Positions 6,459-10,237 of a DNA stretch of 10,237 nucleotides are shown here, in pieces. The number at the start of each line of letters is the position of its first letter. Position 1 is the first letter of the stretch. The notes under the pieces are model-generated. The model saw nothing but the letters and a program-made list of their open reading frames with translations, was not told the origin of the DNA and did no database searches. This DNA comes from Bryobacterales bacterium (GTDB lineage: Bacteria > Acidobacteriota > Terriglobia > Bryobacterales > Bryobacteraceae). The stretch spans positions 1 to 10,237 of the forward strand of contig JAOAPP010000611.1 of the NCBI GenBank assembly GCA_025462985.1, in the 5' to 3' direction. A program made the position numbers and the translations under genes.

Positions 6459-7364
6459 TCAGCCGGCAAGAGCCTTCTCGTAGGACGCCAGCGTTCCTTT
6501 CAAAAGGTGACCCGGCGTGAACTGCTCCGAGATTCTCCGCTGGCCCGCTTCGATTAACTGGGCAGCGAGCGTCCTGCTGCTGAGAATTCGCCGCATGGCG
6601 CGCACAATCTCAGCCACATTGTTCTGTACGTAAATCCCAGATGTCCCGTCTTCCAGCACCTCGGCAAGTCCGCCCACTCTGCTGGCAATCACCGGAACCC
6701 CCAGATTTAATGCCAGCAGCGCCGCCGAGCCCAGTCCTTCCGAACGCGTGATGTATAGGAACATGGACGCCCGGCACAGATCCTGGGGCAAGTTCTGCGA
6801 ATAGACGATTTCCACGCCGGACACTTTGGCTGCCTGCTCGACCAAGTCCCGCCCCTTCATACTGTCTTGCGAAGCCAAGGCGACCGCCGGGTATTCGGGA
6901 CTCCATTCATTGCGCGCCGCCGCGGGCATCACCGCGTCATACACAACATCGATGTCCTCCCTCGAAACGCCGCTCGCCTCCAGTTCGCGGGCAACGAAAT
7001 TCGATACGGCGAGGTAGCGCGCCGCCGTTCGATACTTCCACCTGGAAATTAAGGCACGCTTCACTGGAAACGCCACTCGCCGGGACACAACGAACCGCTC
7101 CCGGCTTGCCATCGCGCACAAGTTATGCGCTCGAGCGTCATGCGCGTGGACCAAGTCTACGCTGCCCGAAAAGCGCAGCACCGCCCCCGCTCCCGCCGCA
7201 TGCACCCGGTATCCAGCTTCCGACACGGCGACGAACAAAGGAGACTTTCTGCGAGCCAGCAGCATCGGCTCATGTCCGGCTTCGGCCAACAATCGCATCA
7301 GGAGCAGGACCTGGTGCTGGCCGCCGCGCATCTCCGCGCCGGTATCGACATGTAAAACCCGCAC
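6459..7364 (-). CDS. Compact family 4 (GT-B) glycosyltransferase
   Basis: A 301-residue group-1 glycosyltransferase, shorter than the usual 350-400. The N-terminal lobe opens with RVLHVDTGAEMRGGQHQ (2-18), matching the Gly-Gly acceptor loop of this fold; VDLVHAHDARAHN (69-81) and YLAVSNFVARELEASGV (117-133) are typical. The donor lobe has SEGLGSAALLALNLGVPVIA (208-227) and SRVGGLAEVLEDG (228-240). The EX7E motif keeps its first Glu (E209) but has Leu at the second (L217). It transfers an unknown sugar, probably for a surface glycan or lipopolysaccharide core, at the cytoplasmic membrane face. The start is GTG at 7364, supported by GGAAGAG (7373-7379) eight bases upstream. It begins four bases after the GT2 stop, so the two are probably translated from one message. 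Confidence 0.88.
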   Translation of the reverse strand: MRVLHVDTGAEMRGGQHQVLLLMRLLAEAGHEPMLLARRKSPLFVAVSEAGYRVHAAGAGAVLRFSGSVDLVHAHDARAHNLCAMASRERFVVSRRVAFPVKRALISRWKYRTAARYLAVSNFVARELEASGVSREDIDVVYDAVMPAAARNEWSPEYPAVALASQDSMKGRDLVEQAAKVSGVEIVYSQNLPQDLCRASMFLYITRSEGLGSAALLALNLGVPVIASRVGGLAEVLEDGTSGIYVQNNVAEIVRAMRRILSSRTLAAQLIEAGQRRISEQFTPGHLLKGTLASYEKALAG

Positions 7365-7368
7365 CCGT

Positions 7369-8127
7369 TCAGCTCTTCCGGCCTGGACTCATGTCTCGAG
7401 CCTTCGCATATTTCACAAAATTGTAGGTGGCCGCCATGTAGGCAATCGCCAGACCTTCCACTCCGTCCAAAAAACCTCCCTTTAGAACATACGTACGGAA
7501 AAACGTCCACATCGGATCGAACAGCAGGAGGCTCAGGCTGATGGTCGTGCCGCGGGCCACGATCTCCTGCGCTGCCAGGGTCGTATAAGAATCCATGGAC
7601 CGCAGGTGCTCGGAAAGCGAGTCGCAGGTGAAGTGCAGCAGATTCGACTGCAGATGACCAACCCTCCCGGTCACTATCACCGACTCATGTACAAACTCGC
7701 CGATCCACTTCGCCTTTCGCCGGTCAAATAAGCGCACCTTGCGGTCCGGATGCCAGCCGCTGTGCAGGATCCATTTGCCCAGATACTGCGCCAGCCGGGG
7801 CACTGTATAGCCGTCGTACTGCGGCCCGCTCTTCTTGATATGCCAGATCTCGGCCTCAAGGGCTTCGCTTAAGCTCTCGTCTGCATCGAGCGAGAGAATC
7901 CAATCGTGGGTCGCCAATTCAGCGGCAATGTTCTTCTGCGCCGCATAGCCGTGCCAGGATGCTTCCACGACGCGCGCGCCCAGGTTGGTCGCAATCTCGA
8001 CCGTCCGGTCATTCGAACCGCTATCCAAAACCAGAATCTCGTCACAGCAACGCAGACTCTCGATGACCCGGGCAATGTTGCGCTCTTCGTTGAACGTGAT
8101 AATTGCTGCAGAAATCTTGATGGACAT
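7369..8127 (-). CDS. Family 2 glycosyltransferase, WaaE/KdtX-like
   Basis: A 252-residue GT-A glycosyltransferase similar in layout to the WaaE/KdtX lipopolysaccharide-core glucosyltransferases. It has AAIITFNEERNIARVIESL (7-25), a nucleotide-binding VLDSGSNDRT (33-42), a metal-binding DAD (81-83) in SLDADES, the acceptor-side HPDRKVRLFDRRKAKW (126-141) and GEFVHESV (143-150), and a hydrophobic C-terminal segment (about 197-240) including GFLDGVEGLAIAYMAATYNF, probably membrane-associated. WaaE proteins add glucose to a core heptose; the sugar and acceptor here are unknown. It follows the protease gene by four bases and precedes the GT4 gene by four bases, consistent with translational coupling. 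No convincing Shine-Dalgarno is seen before the ATG. Confidence 0.9.
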   Translation of the reverse strand: MSIKISAAIITFNEERNIARVIESLRCCDEILVLDSGSNDRTVEIATNLGARVVEASWHGYAAQKNIAAELATHDWILSLDADESLSEALEAEIWHIKKSGPQYDGYTVPRLAQYLGKWILHSGWHPDRKVRLFDRRKAKWIGEFVHESVIVTGRVGHLQSNLLHFTCDSLSEHLRSMDSYTTLAAQEIVARGTTISLSLLLFDPMWTFFRTYVLKGGFLDGVEGLAIAYMAATYNFVKYAKARDMSPGRKS

Positions 8128-8131
8128 GCGG

Positions 8132-9091
8132 TTATCTGGTCGAAACCGGAACCACCGCGAGCGATATTATCAACAAGAAAAACGAGGCGATGCTGAGCGC
8201 CACCCGCCATCCGCGCAGCGGTGTCTGGTCATAGACTAGCGGATGGCGCCTGCCGAACAGAAACATGACCACCGCCCAGATCCACCAGGCCCGGTAAGCG
8301 AAGCCGAGCAGCACCAGCCCTCCGATGGCCGCGAGCGCGATGACGCGGTGATAGCGCTCCCCCAGCGCCGCATATAGGATGTGTCCCCCATCGAGTTGCC
8401 CCATTGGTAGCAGGTTCATGGACGTGGCAAGTAGACCCGCCCACGCCGCCATCGCCATTGGATGAAGCTGAATGTCGGCAGGGTCTACGCGCCCGAAATG
8501 CAGCCACTCGGCCGCGCGCAGCAGCAACGGTGTACCGAACGAGATGACGTCCGGCGCCGTCCCAAGATGACTCAAATGGGAAAGCCGTGTCCCGATTACG
8601 AGAAAAGGCAGCAGTACGACAAAGCCGGCAAACGGGCCGGAGGCGCCGATGTCCAAGAGACTCCGACGCGTGTAGATAGGCGCCCGGATTCTGATAAACG
8701 CTCCGAAAGTTCCCAGCAGCAGCGGCGAAGGCAGGAAGAAAGGAAGACTGGCATCCACTTGCCATCCCCGGCACGCCAGGTAGTGTCCGAACTCGTGCGC
8801 CAGGAGAATCAGCAGTAACGGAGCCGAAAACCACAATCCATCCAACAGGCTCGGATCCAAATGCGCCAGCCGCACGTATCCATCGAAAAGCCAGTCGAGG
8901 TTGAAGGGAATGCCCGCCCGGAAACTCTCGGTCAGAGCAAAACCGAAAACTGTAGTCGTCAGCAGGGTGATGAGAAAGAGGAGCATGTGCAGCCACAGCC
9001 GCTCCGGCCTTCCGGACCGCCAGCGCGGCTTCGGAAGGATTTCCCAAATGTCCCTGGCTGCCAAATGACCCGCAGATTGGGAGTCCGCCAC
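8132..9091 (-). CDS. M50 site-2-protease-like membrane metalloprotease (EGY type)
   Basis: A 319-residue polytopic membrane protein with the zinc motif HEFGH (99-103) inside a hydrophobic segment and the third ligand motif QLDGGH (232-237, D234), the defining pair of intramembrane site-2 proteases. The stretch LLLGTFGAFIRIRAPI (124-139) matches the 'GNFG/GTFG' block of the chloroplast/cyanobacterial EGY branch rather than PDZ-containing RseP, and no PDZ domain is visible. Hydrophobic segments lie near 34-53, 87-106, 147-167, 212-230, 250-282 and 297-315. Substrates are unknown; such enzymes release membrane-bound regulators or clear small membrane proteins. The start is GTG at 9091 with AAGG five bases upstream, and that AAGG overlaps the HU/IHF stop codon, so the pair is probably translationally linked. 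Confidence 0.88.
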   Translation of the reverse strand: MADSQSAGHLAARDIWEILPKPRWRSGRPERLWLHMLLFLITLLTTTVFGFALTESFRAGIPFNLDWLFDGYVRLAHLDPSLLDGLWFSAPLLLILLAHEFGHYLACRGWQVDASLPFFLPSPLLLGTFGAFIRIRAPIYTRRSLLDIGASGPFAGFVVLLPFLVIGTRLSHLSHLGTAPDVISFGTPLLLRAAEWLHFGRVDPADIQLHPMAMAAWAGLLATSMNLLPMGQLDGGHILYAALGERYHRVIALAAIGGLVLLGFAYRAWWIWAVVMFLFGRRHPLVYDQTPLRGWRVALSIASFFLLIISLAVVPVSTR

Positions 9092-9098
9092 CTTCGCC

Positions 9099-9368
9099 TT
9101 ACTGGAGAGTCTGCAGTTCTTTGCCGGGCTTGAATCGCACCGCTTTTCCCGGTGGAATGGCTACCTCGGCCCCGGTGCGCGGATTCCGCCCGATGCCCGT
9201 CTTACGCGGCCGTACGTTGAAGATACCGAAGCCGCGCAGCTCGATGCGGTCTCCCTCCGCCAACGCCTTCTTCATGGTCTCGAATACAGTCTCGACAGCT
9301 TTCTCGGCATTCGTTTTGGTGATGCCGGTCCGGTTAACGACTTCATTGATGATGTCAAGCTTTATCAA
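9099..9368 (-). CDS. HU/IHF-family DNA-bending protein
   Basis: An 89-residue nucleoid protein of the HU/IHF fold: two N-terminal helices (KLDIINEVVNRTG, AEKAVETVFETMKKAL), then IELRGFGIFNVRPRKTG (42-58) and the DNA-contacting arm GRNPRTGAEVAIPPGKAVRF (60-79) with the intercalating Pro in RNPRTG (P63), ending FKPGKEL. The IELRGFG...FKPGKEL wording is as close to IHF as to HU, so no symbol is given. It works as a homo- or heterodimer. The start is TTG at 9368, because a strong CGGAGGA (9372-9378) lies just upstream and the protein then begins exactly like the family; a longer 105-residue reading from 9416 would add an unsupported N-terminus. It is the first gene of the seven-gene minus-strand block, with a sigma-70-like promoter upstream. 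Confidence 0.95.
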   Translation of the reverse strand: MIKLDIINEVVNRTGITKTNAEKAVETVFETMKKALAEGDRIELRGFGIFNVRPRKTGIGRNPRTGAEVAIPPGKAVRFKPGKELQTLQ

Positions 9369-9440
9369 GTATCCTCCGCAACAAACGCTAGTGATTCGGA
9401 CCGAGGGAACCGGCAACAGAATTGGACTGCAGCAATGTCA

Positions 9441-9470
9441 ATGATAAGAAGGAACTTAGCTGCGTGTCAA
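9441..9470 (-). promoter_or_regulatory. Sigma-70-like promoter for the HU/IHF-led operon
   Basis: On the minus strand TTGACA (9465-9470, perfect -35) is followed after 18 bases by TATCAT (9441-9446, five of six to the -10 consensus). It would start transcription near 9434 and leave a leader of about 65 bases before the TTG start of the HU/IHF gene. A second TTGACA (9436-9441) overlaps the -10 but has only a weak partner. Confidence 0.6.
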
Positions 9471-9549
9471 TCAGGGCTCCAACGTGAAATGAGTTTTAGT
9501 CCCAATCATTTTTCCCGATCGTGTCATCCTGACGGCAAATATTTCCGAC

Positions 9550-9580
9550 TAGACACTCAGTCTATGTACCTTTTCGTACA
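9550..9580 (+). promoter_or_regulatory. Inverted repeat and shared 11-base element upstream of the response regulator
   Basis: TAGAC (9550-9554) and GTCTA (9560-9564) form a 5-bp inverted repeat, followed by CTTTTCGTACA (9570-9580), which is identical to the element before the beta-barrel gene. TATAAG at 9593-9598 could be a -10, with TTTTCG 16 bases upstream in the -35 position. The element ends 68 bases before the ATG. The repeats are visible; a promoter or operator role is inference. Confidence 0.35.
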
Positions 9581-9648
9581 CAATCACGAACTTATAAGGC
9601 AATAACAGATGGCTGGTGACGTGCTAGTAAATTGGTAGCAGGCGCAAG

Positions 9649-10119
9649 ATGGCAAGTAAAGTACTACGGATGCTCGTGATCGAGGATAGTCCCAGCGACG
9701 TTCGACTCATCCAGGAAGCCGTAAGGGAAAACAACATTTGTTGCGAACTCGTGGTCGCTCGCGACGGAGTCGAAGGCCTAGCCTATTTGCGGAAGGTAGA
9801 CCAAGGCGTCACGGAACGTCCCGATCTGATTCTCCTTGACCTTAATCTGCCCCGTAAGAATGGCCGCGAAGTTCTCGCGGAGGTGAAAACCTCGCCCGGA
9901 CTTAAACAAATACCGGTTCTCGTTGTGACCAGTTCCCGCTCCGAGGACGACGTAAATGAAGCTTATACCTTAAATGCGAACTGCTTTATCAGCAAACCTT
10001 ATAATCTCGAAGAATATATCGCAGTTGTCCGATCGATAGATGAGTTCTGGGGACACACCGCCACGCTACCCGAAGCCGGAGGTCCCGCACCCTGCTGGGT
10101 GCGGAGCGCAAAGGCTTAG
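9649..10119 (+). CDS. Stand-alone response regulator (Rcp1-type receiver domain)
   Basis: A 156-residue single receiver domain without an output domain. It has the acidic pair E12-D13, phospho-acceptor D64 in LLDLNLPRKNG, switch residue T94 in LVVTSS, and K116 in FISKP, so phosphorylation should work. The wording 'DSPSDVRLIQEA', 'LPRKNGREVLAEVK' and 'AYTLNANCFISKPYNL' is typical of Rcp1-like regulators, which usually take phosphate from a phytochrome or other sensor kinase and act by protein contact. No kinase is in the window. After the normal end of the domain near 'FWGHTATLP' there is a 15-residue tail, partly encoded by a perfect hairpin. The ATG at 9649 has no strong Shine-Dalgarno; an in-frame ATG at 9670 is possible but would remove the first beta-strand residues. 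Confidence 0.93.
   Translation: MASKVLRMLVIEDSPSDVRLIQEAVRENNICCELVVARDGVEGLAYLRKVDQGVTERPDLILLDLNLPRKNGREVLAEVKTSPGLKQIPVLVVTSSRSEDDVNEAYTLNANCFISKPYNLEEYIAVVRSIDEFWGHTATLPEAGGPAPCWVRSAKA
10085..10104. terminator. Perfect hairpin inside the 3' end of the response-regulator gene
   Basis: CCGCACCC (10085-10092) and GGGTGCGG (10097-10104) form a perfect 8-bp GC-rich stem with a TGCT loop. It lies within the last 12 codons of the response regulator and faces a convergent gene whose stop is only 12 bases beyond. No T run follows on either strand. It could serve as a shared transcript-end hairpin or be an absorbed copy of a dispersed palindrome. Confidence 0.5.
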
Positions 10120-10131
10120 TACTGGTTTAAG

Positions 10132-10237
10132 CTAGCGGGAGTTCGCCGCTGCCTTCTTCGCCGCCTGCAGAGCAGCCTCGTAACTGGGATGATCTCCCAC
10201 CTGCTTTACATATTCAACAAGAACCAGCTTGTTCTGG
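10132..10237 (-). CDS. Unrecognised protein, C-terminal fragment (runs off right edge)
   Basis: An open minus-strand frame enters from the right edge and ends at TAG (10132-10134). Its 34 visible residues include NKLVLVEYVKQVGDHPSYEA followed by an Ala/Lys-rich helix AALQAAKKAAA. No known family is recognised from so little. The gene is convergent with the response regulator, 12 bases from its stop. The frame is supported by balanced composition and the sensible gene arrangement only. Confidence 0.5.
   Translation of the reverse strand, partial: QNKLVLVEYVKQVGDHPSYEAALQAAKKAAANSR

Noticed and set aside
8229..9047. 272-codon minus-strand frame overlapping the M50 protease
   Set aside because: Alternative frame of the protease gene, rich in Ala/Arg/Gly without motifs, whereas the chosen frame has HEFGH and QLDGGH.
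9369..9416. N-terminal extension of the HU/IHF protein
   Set aside because: HU/IHF proteins begin at the KLDIINEVV helix, and the strong CGGAGGA site is placed for the TTG at 9368.
1..10237. Mobile element, defence island or phage module
   Set aside because: No transposase, integrase, terminal repeats, restriction enzymes or phage proteins were seen; base composition looks even across the genes.

Overview
This 10.2 kb window looks like chromosomal DNA from a Gram-negative, moderately GC-rich bacterium. A signal-peptide outer-membrane beta-barrel and a prepilin peptidase point to a diderm. The overall protein flavour (MoxR/VWA pair, HU/IHF-like protein, compact group-1 glycosyltransferase with a 'SEGLGSAALLA' motif) suggests Acidobacteriota, perhaps the Solibacter/Bryobacter side. 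That placement is inference from remembered sequence character, not from a search. No rRNA, tRNA, CRISPR, insertion sequence or prophage is visible.

Layout. Positions 1-92 (minus) hold the start of a gene whose N-terminus resembles TrmB-type winged-helix regulators. Diverging from it, a two-gene plus-strand operon (212-3003) encodes a magnesium-chelatase/MoxR-like AAA+ ATPase and a VWA-domain protein with an intact MIDAS; it ends at a strong hairpin (3009-3030) shared with the convergent gene. A minus-strand outer-membrane beta-barrel gene (3046-3702) follows, with a 239-bp intergenic stretch upstream that is rich in short repeats. A long block of seven tightly packed minus-strand genes then runs from 9368 down to 3942: HU/IHF-like protein, EGY-type membrane metalloprotease, family 2 glycosyltransferase, compact family 4 glycosyltransferase, prepilin peptidase (pilD), undecaprenyl diphosphate synthase (uppS) and phosphatidate cytidylyltransferase (cdsA). 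A good sigma-70-like promoter (9441-9470) lies in front of it. On the plus strand a stand-alone Rcp1-type response regulator (9649-10119) ends in a perfect hairpin that lies inside its coding sequence. The C-terminus of an unrecognised convergent gene runs off the right edge.

How the genes fit together. The seven-gene block is an envelope-biogenesis unit: UppS makes the C55 lipid carrier for peptidoglycan and surface glycans, CdsA makes CDP-diacylglycerol for phospholipids, the two glycosyltransferases probably build a surface glycan or lipopolysaccharide core, PilD processes type IV pilin-like proteins, and the M50 protease could cut membrane proteins. The ATPase/VWA pair resembles chelatase- or MoxR-type remodelling machines whose client is unknown.

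No clear new defence or mobile system was found. The points most worth following are: an 11-base element shared upstream of the beta-barrel and response-regulator genes at nearly the same distance from their start codons; the RGG-like tail and Cys/His cluster of the ATPase; loss of the second Glu of the EX7E motif in the family 4 glycosyltransferase; and the hairpin inside the end of the response-regulator gene.
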